Below are positions 1 through 6,787 of a DNA stretch of 22,490 bases, piece after piece. Position 1 is the stretch's first letter. Each line of letters starts with the position of its first letter. The DNA comes from Intrasporangium_A sp039812505 (GTDB lineage: Bacteria; Actinomycetota; Actinomycetes; Actinomycetales; Dermatophilaceae), in the NCBI RefSeq assembly GCF_039812505.1, contig NZ_JBDIAQ010000056.1, positions 1-22,490 of the forward strand. The letters run 5' to 3'. The notes beneath the pieces are model-generated. The model did no database searches. It was not told where the DNA came from and saw only the letters and a list, made by a program, of their open reading frames with translations. The position numbers and the translations under genes are program-made.

Positions 1-84
1 CCTGCTCCGCTGGGAGCAGCAGCGGGCCCCCTGCTCCGCTGGGAGCAGCAGCGGGCCCCCTGCTCCGCTGGGGGGAGCAGGGGG
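1..84. repeat. 29-bp hairpin-forming tandem repeat (about 2.9 copies)
   Basis: Two identical 29-bp units (1-29, 30-58) are followed by a diverged third that begins at 59. Each unit contains the inverted repeat CTGCTCC-GCTG-GGAGCAG, so each can fold into a 7-bp stem. In the third copy the spacer is longer and the arms extend to 11 bp (see the terminator entry). The array may continue upstream of the window. It could be a multiplied terminator of an upstream gene or a small intergenic repeat family; the sequence alone does not decide. Confidence 0.85.
56..84. terminator. Strong hairpin, candidate terminator for an upstream gene
   Basis: A perfect 11-bp stem pairs 56-66 (CCCCCTGCTCC) with 74-84 (GGAGCAGGGGG) around a 7-nt loop. 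No T-tract follows, which is common for actinobacterial terminators. The gene it would end lies outside the window, so the role is inferred. Confidence 0.5.
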
Positions 85-142
85 TGAGGGCGCGCGGACC
101 GGGGGTGTGGCCGGGTGTGGCCGGACTCACGCTAGCCGCAGT

Positions 143-172
143 TTGCATCCTGCTTGCTGTAGTTAGCATAAT
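143..172 (+). promoter_or_regulatory. Promoter of the XRE gene, with a small dyad
   Basis: A -35-like TTGCAT (143-148) and a -10-like CATAAT (167-172) are separated by 18 nt. The -10 ends 6 nt before the ATG at 179, predicting a leaderless or nearly leaderless mRNA; only a short GGAG sits 2 nt before the start. An inverted repeat TGCT-N6-AGCA (155-168) lies between the boxes and overlaps the -10, a plausible autoregulatory site for the XRE protein. The region is visibly AT-richer than its surroundings. Confidence 0.6.
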
Positions 173-178
173 GGAGCC

Positions 179-634
179 ATGAGCAAGCTTCCGCTCCCCG
201 ACCTCGGGGCGTACCTGCGTGAACAGCGCGAGAACGCCCAGCTGTCGCTGCGGCAGCTGGCCGAGCTGGCGGGGGTGTCCAACCCCTACCTCTCGCAGAT
301 CGAGCGGGGCCTGAAGCGGCCCAGCGCCGAGATCCTCCAGCAGATCGCGCGAGCACTGCAGGTGTCGGCCGAGTCGCTCTACATCCGCGCCGGCATCCTC
401 GACGAGCGGGTCAGCGACCCGCAGGCTGCCGCGGACGTCCTCTCGGCCATCGCCGCCGACCCGGTCCTGACCGACCGGCAGCGCGCGGTGCTCGTCGAGG
501 TCTACCTCTCCTTCGTCGGCGAGGACGCCGGCAAGGAGCCCGAGTCCACCACCCGGAGGCGAGCGGCAACGGCCGGCACGTCCCGGCACCCGTCGCGCCG
601 GGGAACGTCCGACGCGATCCCCGAGAAGGAGTAA
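179..634 (+). CDS. XRE-family helix-turn-helix regulator
   Basis: This 151-residue protein has an N-terminal Cro/C1-type HTH at about residues 9-66. The recognisable core runs LRQLAELAGVSNPYLSQIE, then GLKRPSAEILQQIARAL. After it comes a short helical segment (about 75-115) and a basic, low-complexity tail rich in R, T and S. Proteins of this shape are DNA-binding repressors or activators. The gene lies 5 nt before the HbhA-like gene. The same regulator-HbhA pairing is known in Mycobacterium tuberculosis (Rv0474-Rv0475, from memory), so it probably controls that gene and itself. The ATG at 179 is chosen because a -10 box sits 6 nt upstream. The target is inferred; the family call is secure. 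Confidence 0.9.
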   Translation: MSKLPLPDLGAYLREQRENAQLSLRQLAELAGVSNPYLSQIERGLKRPSAEILQQIARALQVSAESLYIRAGILDERVSDPQAAADVLSAIAADPVLTDRQRAVLVEVYLSFVGEDAGKEPESTTRRRAATAGTSRHPSRRGTSDAIPEKE

Positions 635-639
635 CCACC

Positions 640-1584
640 ATGGATCTGAACAAGCAGCTGGTCAAGGCCGTCAAGCAGGCGCAGCAGCAGGCCGAGGCCA
701 CCGTCGCCGAGGTCCGGGCCGCGCTCGAGGCCCGGCTGTCCGACGTCGACGTCAGCGTCGACCCCACGCCGTTCTTCGCCGTCGTCGGCGCGGCGGACCG
801 CACCGTCGAGACGATCAGGCACGCCCGTGAGCAGCTCGAGTCGACGCGGCAGCGGGCCACCGTTTCCGAGCTGCGCGGCGGGGCCAAGAAGGAGGCGGCC
901 GACCTGCAGAAGGAGCTGAAGAAGCGCGTCGCCGACCTGCAGGTGCGCACCACCGAGATGCAGCGGCTCGCGACCGAGCTCGCCGAGAAGTTCGTCGCAC
1001 ACGCCCATGACCTGCCCGCCCAGGTGATGAGCCACGGGCTGCAGCTCGCGAGCAACGCCAAGGACCAGTACGAGTCCGACGCGGACCGCGGCGAGCGGGT
1101 CGTGGCCGAGATCCGGGCCCACGGCGACAAGCTGGCCGACGAGGTCGCGACCCGGTCCGGCGAGGCCGTGGGGCGCATCGGCAAGGTCGCGGACGCCGTC
1201 GTCGGGGAGGCCGACGACGTGTCCCAGGCGGTTGCCGGCGCCTTCCGGAGCGGCGCGGCGCAGGTCATCGACCAGCTCCACGACTCCGCCGAGGCCATCG
1301 ACGAGGCTGCGGCACCGGCGCAGCCGGCCACCGCGGCCAAGACCGTGACCGCGACACCGGCCGCCACGGCCCCGGTCCCGACGGCCAAGCCGGCGGACTC
1401 GAAGCCAGCGGGCACCGAGACGGCCGCGAAGCCGGCGGTCCGCAAGACGACCGCCAAGGCGACGGTCCGGAAGACGGCCGCGAAGCCGGCGGCCAAGAAG
1501 GCGGCGGCCACGAAGACGGCGGGCACGAAGGCGGCCGCGAAGAAGGCACCGGCCAAGAAGGCCGGGACCAGCGCGGCCGAGTGA
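640..1584 (+). CDS. HbhA-like heparin-binding-hemagglutinin-type coiled-coil protein
   Basis: The protein has 314 residues. Residues 1 to about 210 are strongly charged and heptad-like (MDLNKQLVKAVKQAQQQAEA at the start), predicting long coiled coils. Residues about 225-314 are an Ala/Pro/Lys/Thr tail with repeated KKA, AAKPA and PAKKA units, like the heparin-binding C-terminus of mycobacterial HbhA. In mycobacteria HbhA is a surface adhesin that also influences membrane organisation. Outside pathogens, related proteins are better seen as envelope- or lipid-associated coiled-coil proteins. There is no signal peptide, as in HbhA. An AGAAGGAG SD (624-631) supports the ATG at 640. It is co-transcribed with the XRE gene and ends in a strong terminator at 1592-1630. 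The adhesin role here is inference; the architecture is seen. Confidence 0.8.
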   Translation: MDLNKQLVKAVKQAQQQAEATVAEVRAALEARLSDVDVSVDPTPFFAVVGAADRTVETIRHAREQLESTRQRATVSELRGGAKKEAADLQKELKKRVADLQVRTTEMQRLATELAEKFVAHAHDLPAQVMSHGLQLASNAKDQYESDADRGERVVAEIRAHGDKLADEVATRSGEAVGRIGKVADAVVGEADDVSQAVAGAFRSGAAQVIDQLHDSAEAIDEAAAPAQPATAAKTVTATPAATAPVPTAKPADSKPAGTETAAKPAVRKTTAKATVRKTAAKPAAKKAAATKTAGTKAAAKKAPAKKAGTSAAE

Positions 1585-1591
1585 GGCCCGA

Positions 1592-1630
1592 CCGCAGGGC
1601 CGCCATCCCGAGCGGGTGGCGGCCCTGCGG
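1592..1630 (+). terminator. Rho-independent-type hairpin after the HbhA-like gene
   Basis: A perfect 14-bp stem pairs 1592-1605 with 1617-1630 (arm TGGCGGCCCTGCGG) around an 11-nt loop, starting 7 nt after the stop codon. There is no U-tract. The 3' arm directly abuts the -10 box of the next gene, so the hairpin DNA also covers the -35 region of that promoter. Confidence 0.75.
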
Positions 1631-1643
1631 CATACTGCGGGAC
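1631..1643 (+). promoter_or_regulatory. -10 box for a leaderless asparaginase transcript
   Basis: CATACT (1631-1636) is followed by 7 nt and the GTG at 1644, with no SD sequence. This geometry places the transcription start on the initiation codon. Confidence 0.55.
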
Positions 1644-2618
1644 GTGCCCGCCAAGTCCGTCTCGCCCGTCCTGACCGCCGCCCCGGTCGTCGCGCACGTC
1701 GTGCGCGGCGGCTTCGTCGAGTCCGTCCACCGCGGCACGGCCGTGGTGACGGGCCCGGACGGGGCGGTGCTGCGGGAGGTCGGCGATGCCCACGGTCCGG
1801 TCTTCCCCCGCTCGTCGAGCAAACCGATCCAGGCGATCGGGATGCTCCGCTCCGGCCTGCGGCTGCCCGCCCCGCTCCTCGCCCTGGCCTGCTCGAGCCA
1901 CTCCGGGCAGGAGCTCCACCTCGCCGGGGTGCGCGAGATCCTCGACGGAGCCCGACTGACCGAGGCCGACCTGCAGAACACCCCCGACTACCCGCTCGAC
2001 GAGGCGGCCCGCACTGCCTGGATCCGCGCCGGGCGCCCGAAGCGGCCGCTGGCGCAGAACTGCTCGGGCAAGCACTCCGCGATGCTGGCCACCTGCGTCG
2101 CCACCGGCTGGGACATCGCGGACTACCGGGACCCGGACCACCCGCTGCAACAGGCGATCCTCGCGGCCGTCGTCGACCTCACCGGGGGACCGGTCAGCGC
2201 GGTCGCGGTCGACGGCTGCGGCGCCCCGATCCATGCGGTCCCGCTGGTCGGGCTGGCCCGGGCGTTCGGCCGGATCGCGAGTGCGACGCAGGGTCCGGAG
2301 GCAACGGTCGCCGCGGCCATCCGCACCCATCCCGAGCACGTCGGCGGCACCGGCCGCGACGTGACCGCGCTCATCGCCGGCGTGCCCGGCCTCGTCGCGA
2401 AGGACGGCGCGGAGTCCGTGTATGCCGTCGGCCTGGCGGACGGTCGCGGGGTGGCCGTCAAGGTCGCCGACGGCGGACCGCGCGCGTGCCCGGTCGTGCT
2501 CGCCGCGATCCTGCGCGGCGTCGGCATCACCCAAGCCGCGCCCCTCGCCGCCCTCGAGACGCAGCCGGTCCTCGGCCACGGCGAGCCCGTCGGCGCCGTG
2601 CTCCCGGTCGGCCTCTGA
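1644..2618 (+). CDS. L-asparaginase, PF06089 (class 3, Rhizobium etli type)
   Basis: This enzyme hydrolyses L-asparagine to aspartate and ammonia in the cytoplasm. The 324-residue protein shows the family landmarks in order: RSSSKPIQA (Ser-x-x-Lys pair), CSSHSGQ, NCSGKHSAML (Cys-x-x-Lys pair), DGCGAPIHAVPL and VAKDGAE. These match the Ser-Lys tandems and conserved cysteines described for R. etli ReAV. It is unrelated to the EcAII fold. The frame is open further upstream, but that stretch lies in the preceding terminator. The GTG at 1644, 7 nt after a -10 box, is the better start. The dtd gene follows after 2 nt, so the two probably form an operon. Substrate specificity is inferred from the family. 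Confidence 0.88.
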   Translation: MPAKSVSPVLTAAPVVAHVVRGGFVESVHRGTAVVTGPDGAVLREVGDAHGPVFPRSSSKPIQAIGMLRSGLRLPAPLLALACSSHSGQELHLAGVREILDGARLTEADLQNTPDYPLDEAARTAWIRAGRPKRPLAQNCSGKHSAMLATCVATGWDIADYRDPDHPLQQAILAAVVDLTGGPVSAVAVDGCGAPIHAVPLVGLARAFGRIASATQGPEATVAAAIRTHPEHVGGTGRDVTALIAGVPGLVAKDGAESVYAVGLADGRGVAVKVADGGPRACPVVLAAILRGVGITQAAPLAALETQPVLGHGEPVGAVLPVGL

Positions 2619-2620
2619 CC

Positions 2621-3046
2621 GTGCGGGCGGTCCTGCAGCGGGTGACCTCCGCGCGTGTCGAGGTCGACCGGACGGTCGTCGGCGAGATCTGCCGGCCCGG
2701 GCTGCTCGCCCTGGTCGGCGTCGCCCACGCCGACGGGCCGGAGCAGGTCGAACGGATGGCTCGCAAGATCGCCGAGCTTCGGATCCTGCGCGACGAAGGC
2801 AGCGTGCTGACGGCGGACGCGCCGGTGCTCCTCGTGAGCCAGTTCACCCTGCAGGGCGACACCCGCCGGGGCCGGCGCCCCTCGTGGAGCGCGGCCGCCC
2901 CGGGACCGGTCGCCGAACCGGTCATCGACGCGCTCGTGGACGCCCTGCGCCGTAAGGGGGTCGAGGTCGCCACCGGGCGGTTCGGAGCGATGATGACCGT
3001 GACCGCGACCAACGACGGTCCGTTCACCGTCCTCGTCGAGACCTGA
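2621..3046 (+). CDS. dtd: D-aminoacyl-tRNA deacylase
   Basis: Dtd removes D-amino acids (for example D-Tyr) and glycine mischarged on tRNA, acting as a chiral proofreader in translation. The 141-residue length is typical. It begins MRAVLQRVTSARVEVD, and it has the catalytic-pocket motif SQFTLQGDTRRGRRPS and the Gly-cisPro signature NDGPFT near the C-terminus. The GTG start lies 2 nt after the asparaginase stop, consistent with translational coupling. No promoter is needed between them. Confidence 0.95.
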   Translation: MRAVLQRVTSARVEVDRTVVGEICRPGLLALVGVAHADGPEQVERMARKIAELRILRDEGSVLTADAPVLLVSQFTLQGDTRRGRRPSWSAAAPGPVAEPVIDALVDALRRKGVEVATGRFGAMMTVTATNDGPFTVLVET

Positions 3047-3102
3047 CCGGACCGTGAGCCATGACGCACCGGCAAACGTCGGGGCGGCCCGGCCCGGGCC
3101 GT

Positions 3103-3115
3103 TACGCTTGTTCGC
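3103..3115 (+). promoter_or_regulatory. -10 box for a leaderless DUF2516 transcript
   Basis: TACGCT (3103-3108) ends 7 nt before the ATG at 3116, and no SD is present. The site lies in the 69-nt gap after dtd. Confidence 0.5.
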
Positions 3116-3430
3116 ATGGCGTTGTTCTACGGGTTCCAGTCACTGGTGCTCACGGTGCTGGGAGTTGCCGCCCTGGGCTGCGAGCTGTTCGCGTTCCTGG
3201 ACGCGCTGCGCCATCCCGAAGCCGCCTACGCCGCGGCCGGGAAGCGCACCCGGACCTTCTGGCTGCTCGTCACCGGCGTCGCCCTGCTCTTCGGCATCGT
3301 CTCGGTCTTCAACGTCGTCTCGCTGATCGGCATCATCGCCTTCGTCGCGGCCGCGGTCTACCTCGCCGACGTCCGCCCCGCCCTCCGGCACGTGCGCGGC
3401 ATCGGCTCGGGCCGGAACCGCCCGTGGTGA
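3116..3430 (+). CDS. DUF2516 small membrane protein
   Basis: This is a 104-residue integral membrane protein. There are three hydrophobic segments, at about residues 3-26, 48-66 and 69-86, separated by a short charged loop containing KRTRTFW. The C-terminal tail is basic. The start (MALFYGFQSLVLTVLGVAAL) and the FLDALRHPEAAY motif identify the actinobacterial DUF2516 family. Its relative Rv0476 sits next to hbhA in M. tuberculosis, and here it is separated from the HbhA-like gene only by ansA and dtd. Its function is unknown. Its stop overlaps the next start by 4 nt (GTGA), suggesting co-translation with the cupin gene. Confidence 0.85.
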   Translation: MALFYGFQSLVLTVLGVAALGCELFAFLDALRHPEAAYAAAGKRTRTFWLLVTGVALLFGIVSVFNVVSLIGIIAFVAAAVYLADVRPALRHVRGIGSGRNRPW

Positions 3431-3912
3431 CCGGTGGCAGTGGGTCCCGGCGAGGCCGGCCCGCCGGCGGGGTAGCGGTGCCGGCCGAGGAGCACGACTT
3501 CGCGCCCCAGCACCACCCCGACGACTACGACCTCGGCGACCGCAACCCGACCCGGGACATCTTCCTGGCCGAACGGCCGTGGGGCAACTTCCAGCAGTTC
3601 GTCTCCAACGAGCAGGTCACCGTCAAGATCATCACCGTCGAACCGGGGCACCGCCTCTCGCTGCAGAGGCACGACCACCGCGGCGAGATGTGGCAGGTGC
3701 TCGACGTGCCGATCGAGATCACCGTCGACGACCGCCACTGGGTCGCCGAGCCGGGCGAGACCGTCTGGGTGCCCCGGGGGTCCATCCACCGGATGGGCAA
3801 CCCGGGCCCAAGGGCCGGGCGGCTGCTCGAGGTCGGCTTCGGGCACTTCGACGAGGCCGACATCGAACGTCTCCAGGACGACTACGCCCGAGCCGGCGAC
3901 GACGACCGGTAG
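3427..3912 (+). CDS. Stand-alone cupin, mannose-6-phosphate isomerase type II domain
   Basis: The protein has 161 residues and resembles the C-terminal isomerase domain of ManC/AlgA (PF01050) without the nucleotidyltransferase half. The motif run RPWGNFQQF, PGHRLSLQRHDHRGEMWQVL, VWVPRGSIHRMGNPG is the expected cupin pattern. It has His/His/Glu and a later His as metal ligands. The family interconverts mannose-6-phosphate and fructose-6-phosphate; isomerase activity of this short form is inferred. The GTG at 3427 overlaps the DUF2516 stop. An alternative GTG at 3478 would remove a Gly/Arg-rich leader and may be the true start. The 3' end overlaps the opposing methyltransferase gene by 31 bp. 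Confidence 0.8.
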   Translation: MTGGSGSRRGRPAGGVAVPAEEHDFAPQHHPDDYDLGDRNPTRDIFLAERPWGNFQQFVSNEQVTVKIITVEPGHRLSLQRHDHRGEMWQVLDVPIEITVDDRHWVAEPGETVWVPRGSIHRMGNPGPRAGRLLEVGFGHFDEADIERLQDDYARAGDDDR

Positions 3913-4721
3913 GGCGATGGTCCCGGGGCCACGGCCGGCCAGGCGACGGTGACCTCGCCGAGCCGCCACCGTTGCGGCCCGTCGAGCAGCGGCCAGTCCG
4001 CCGAGACCGCCCGCACGGTCGAGATGAACCGTTGCCGGACCCCGAAGGAGCCCTGCGGCGCCGCGTGGGCCCAGGCCCGGTCGAGGGCGCGCAGGTAGGC
4101 GTGCACCCGCTCACCGGGCACGTTGTGGTGGATCAGCGCCTTCGGGAGCCGCTCGGCCACGTCGGACGGCCGGGCCAGGCCACGCAGCCGCAGCGAGAAG
4201 GTCAGGCTGAGCGCACCCGAACGGTCCACCGCCACCCAGCTCGCCCGCCGGCCGACCTCGTCGCAGGTGCCGTCGACGAGCAGCCCGTCGTCGGTGAGCC
4301 GGTCCTGCAGCTGTGCCCAGGCCCCGGCCACGTCGGCCTCGTCGTACTGCCGCAGCACGTTGAAGGCCCGCACCAGACTCGCTCGCGCCCCGCCCTCCAG
4401 GGGAACCTCGAAGCCGCCGAGCCGGAAGCGCAGGCCGTCGCGCTGCACCCCTTGGGCGGACGCGACCCGGGCCGGGTCGATCTCGATCCCGACGACCTGC
4501 ACGTCGGGTCGCACCCGCCGCAGCCGATCGTGCAGCTCCCGGGCAGTGACCGGCGAACCTCCGTAACCGAGGTCGACCACCACCGGGCCGGGCCCGGCCC
4601 GGCGCAGCCGCCACGCCTGCGGGCCGACGAGCCACCGGTCGCACCGACGCAGCCGGTTGGGGCCCGTCGTGCCGCGCGTGATCGTGCCGACCGGCCGGCA
4701 GCCTGCTGGTCGGTCGTCCAC
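3882..4721 (-). CDS. Class I SAM-dependent methyltransferase (uncharacterised)
   Basis: The protein has 279 residues. The glycine motif I for SAM binding appears as VVVDLGYGGSP at about residues 47-57. The acidic strand-2 motif is VVGIEIDPARV. Further Rossmann elements include FNVLRQYDE and DDGLLVDGTCDEVGR. The substrate is not evident. It lacks the motif-IV signature of a DNA or rRNA methylase that I would recognise, so it is called only at fold level. It is transcribed away from mshA across a 141-nt gap. A minus-strand TAGGCT box (4733-4728) lies 6 nt before the GTG at 4721, so the message should be leaderless. Its 3' end runs 31 bp into the convergent cupin gene. Confidence 0.75.
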   Translation of the reverse strand: MDDRPAGCRPVGTITRGTTGPNRLRRCDRWLVGPQAWRLRRAGPGPVVVDLGYGGSPVTARELHDRLRRVRPDVQVVGIEIDPARVASAQGVQRDGLRFRLGGFEVPLEGGARASLVRAFNVLRQYDEADVAGAWAQLQDRLTDDGLLVDGTCDEVGRRASWVAVDRSGALSLTFSLRLRGLARPSDVAERLPKALIHHNVPGERVHAYLRALDRAWAHAAPQGSFGVRQRFISTVRAVSADWPLLDGPQRWRLGEVTVAWPAVAPGPSPYRSSSPARA

Positions 4722-4862
4722 CCGGCGAGCCTACGTCGCCCCGCGCGCCGGCGCGTCGCCCACCGGGAATACCCGGCCCGACCGGGGCGGTTTGAGCCGG
4801 AAGAGCGGATTGGTGAAGAGTGGACCTGGTCCGGGCAGATCGCGGTGTGTCAGGAGGTAGCC
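4722..4862. promoter_or_regulatory. Divergent promoter region of the methyltransferase gene and mshA
   Basis: On the minus strand TAGGCT (4733-4728) serves the methyltransferase. On the plus side mshA has a clear SD, AGGAGG at 4852-4857, 5 nt before its ATG. I see no convincing -10/-35 pair for mshA. The stretch around 4790-4830 is somewhat AT-richer and is the likeliest place. Confidence 0.45.
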
Positions 4863-6167
4863 ATGACAGCCCAGCCGAGACGGGTGGCGATGATCAGCGT
4901 CCACACCTCCCCGCTCGAGCAGCCCGGCACGGGCGACGCGGGCGGCCTGAACGTCTACGTGGCCGAGACCGCCAAGCAGCTGGCCGCCCGGGACATCGAG
5001 GTCGACATCTTCACCCGGCGCACGAGCGGCGAGCTGCCCATCGACGTCGAGCTCGTGCCGGGCGTGCGGGTCCGGCACGTCACCGCCGGGCCGTACGAAG
5101 GGCTCTCGAAGGAGGACCTGCCCGGCCAGCTGTGCGCGTTCACGGCCGGCACCATGCACGCCGGCCTGTCCGTCCCCGAGGACCACTACGACCTGGTCCA
5201 CTCCCACTACTGGCTCTCCGGCCAGGTCGGCTGGCTCGCCGCCGACCGGTGGCGGGTCGCCCTCGTCCACTCGATGCACACCATGGCCCGGGTCAAGAAC
5301 GGTCACCTGGCCGAGGGAGACACCCGCGAGCCGCCCGGTCGCGAGATCGGCGAGGTCCAGGTGGTCGAGGCCGCCGACCGGCTGGTCGCCAACACCGCGG
5401 GCGAGGCAGGTGAGCTGGTCGAGCTGTATGACGCCGTGCCGCGCAAGGTCTCGATCGTCCCTCCCGGCGTCGACCTGCACACCTTCACGCCGGGCGACCG
5501 GGCGCCGGCCAGGGCCGCGCTCGGGCTCGACCCCGACGCCGACCTGCTGCTGTTCGTCGGCCGGATCCAGCCGCTGAAGGCACCAGACATCCTGCTGCGC
5601 GCGGCCGCCGCCCTCGTGCACCGCGACCCGCAGCGCCGACGGACCCTGCAGGTCGCGGTCCTCGGCGGTCCGAGCGGCACCGGCCTGGCCCGGCCCCACC
5701 AGCTCGAGGAGCTGGCCACCGAGCTCGGCATCGGCGACCTCGTCCGGTTCGTGGGGCCGGTCCCGCGCCCGGTGCTGGCCGAGTGGTACCGCGCCGCCGA
5801 CCTCGTCGTCATGCCGAGCCACTCCGAGTCGTTCGGGCTGGTCGCCATCGAGGCCGAGGCGTGCGGCACGCCGGTGGTCGCGGCAGCCGTCGGCGGCCTG
5901 CCCACGGCCGTCGGCGACGGCGGGGTGCTGCTGCCGACCCACGACCCCGGCCGCTGGGCCGAGGTCATCGGCTCGCTCCTGCGCGACCCGGTGGCGCGAC
6001 AAGCCCTGTCGCAGAAGGCGGTCGCGCATGCCGCGGGCTTCGGGTGGCCGGCCACCACCGAGCGCCTGGTCGACGTGTACGCGCGGGCCATGTACGAGCA
6101 CGCCCACCCAGCCCACGACGGGGACCAGCGCCTCGCCGCAGCCCCGACGACGGCGGTGATCCGGTGA
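4863..6167 (+). CDS. mshA: D-inositol-3-phosphate glycosyltransferase MshA
   Basis: MshA catalyses the first committed step of mycothiol synthesis: transfer of GlcNAc from UDP-GlcNAc to 1D-myo-inositol-3-phosphate. The 434-residue GT4, GT-B-fold protein shows PGTGDAGGLNVYVAETAKQL (acceptor and nucleotide loop) near the N-terminus. It then has HYWLSGQVGWLA, SMHTMARVKN and PPGVDL at the domain boundary. The C-terminal half has VGRIQPLKAPD with the catalytic Arg/Lys, and the E-x7-E motif ESFGLVAIEAEACGTPVVA. The ATG at 4863 has a strong AGGAGG SD. The gene overlaps the YbjN gene by 4 nt. Its presence implies mycothiol is the main thiol, in line with the mscR-type gene further downstream. Confidence 0.95.
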   Translation: MTAQPRRVAMISVHTSPLEQPGTGDAGGLNVYVAETAKQLAARDIEVDIFTRRTSGELPIDVELVPGVRVRHVTAGPYEGLSKEDLPGQLCAFTAGTMHAGLSVPEDHYDLVHSHYWLSGQVGWLAADRWRVALVHSMHTMARVKNGHLAEGDTREPPGREIGEVQVVEAADRLVANTAGEAGELVELYDAVPRKVSIVPPGVDLHTFTPGDRAPARAALGLDPDADLLLFVGRIQPLKAPDILLRAAAALVHRDPQRRRTLQVAVLGGPSGTGLARPHQLEELATELGIGDLVRFVGPVPRPVLAEWYRAADLVVMPSHSESFGLVAIEAEACGTPVVAAAVGGLPTAVGDGGVLLPTHDPGRWAEVIGSLLRDPVARQALSQKAVAHAAGFGWPATTERLVDVYARAMYEHAHPAHDGDQRLAAAPTTAVIR

Positions 6168-6763
6168 ACCAGACCCCAGCCCCCGAGCAGCCGACGACCG
6201 AGACACGCACGGCCGAGCAGGCCGCCACCGAGCGGGGCGCGAGCCCGGCCGCCCGCGCCGGAGCCCGCACGGCGGCATACCTGCAGTCCGTCTCCCTGGA
6301 GTGGGAGCCAGGCGCGCGCGAGGGAGAGTACGTGGTCTCCCTCCCGGGAGAGCAGAAGCTCAAGACTGTCGTCTCGCTCGTGATCGGGGATGCGACGACG
6401 AGCATCATGGCCTTCGTCATCCGCAACCCCGACGAGAACCACGAGGCGTTCTACCGGTACCTGCTGCGCAAGAACCTGCGGCTGACCGGCATCGCCTACG
6501 CGATCGACACGGACGGCGACGTCTACCTGCGCGGTGAGCTGCCGACGCAGGCCGTCGACGCCGACCGGCTCGACCGGCTGTTCGGCGTGGTGCTCGCCGC
6601 GGCCGACCACACCTTCAACGAGCTGCTGACCCTCGGCTTCCTGACCTCGATGAAGAAGGAGTGGGCCTGGCGGGTCTCGCGGGGCGAGTCGACGCGCAAC
6701 CTGGAGGCGTTCCGCCACCTGCTCGATCGGCCCGGGGACGGCGCGCGCCCGGTGAGCGGGTGA
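6164..6763 (+). CDS. YbjN-domain protein
   Basis: The protein has 199 residues. The first 45 or so are Thr/Glu/Ala-rich and probably disordered. The rest is a YbjN domain (PF10722), with VSLPGEQKLKTVVSLVIGD, FYRYLLRKNLRLTGIAYAID and DGDVYLRGELPTQAVD. The domain resembles type III secretion chaperone folds and its biochemical role is unresolved. The GTG start overlaps the mshA stop (GTGA), so translation is coupled. The same mshA-YbjN pairing occurs in mycobacteria (Rv0486-Rv0487, from memory), which suggests a role linked to sugar-phosphate or mycothiol metabolism; that is inference. A copy of the GTATGCCGC motif lies within it at 6272-6280. Confidence 0.85.
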   Translation: MNQTPAPEQPTTETRTAEQAATERGASPAARAGARTAAYLQSVSLEWEPGAREGEYVVSLPGEQKLKTVVSLVIGDATTSIMAFVIRNPDENHEAFYRYLLRKNLRLTGIAYAIDTDGDVYLRGELPTQAVDADRLDRLFGVVLAAADHTFNELLTLGFLTSMKKEWAWRVSRGESTRNLEAFRHLLDRPGDGARPVSG

Positions 6764-6774
6764 ACCGGTCTGGA

Positions 6775-6787
6775 TAGGCTGGCCGCC
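6775..6787 (+). promoter_or_regulatory. -10 box for a leaderless gpmA transcript
   Basis: TAGGCT (6775-6780) ends 7 nt before the ATG at 6788. The spacer GGCCGCC is not an SD sequence. Confidence 0.55.

Noticed and set aside
1..84. CRISPR array
   Set aside because: The 29-bp units are directly adjacent with no unique spacers and each is self-complementary.
411..2579. A 722-codon open frame on the minus strand antisense to the HbhA-like and asparaginase genes
   Set aside because: High GC leaves many long open frames. The opposite strand carries recognised families with family-specific motifs, while this frame is Arg/Gly/Ala-rich without any domain.
4657..4860. A small plus-strand open frame in the mshA upstream gap
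   Set aside because: It overlaps the methyltransferase start and promoter region, has no SD and no recognisable sequence.
3579..4862. An upstream in-frame extension of mshA into a protein of about 860 residues
   Set aside because: The added part is Pro/Arg-rich shadow of the cupin and methyltransferase genes. MshA homology begins just after the ATG at 4863, which has a strong SD.
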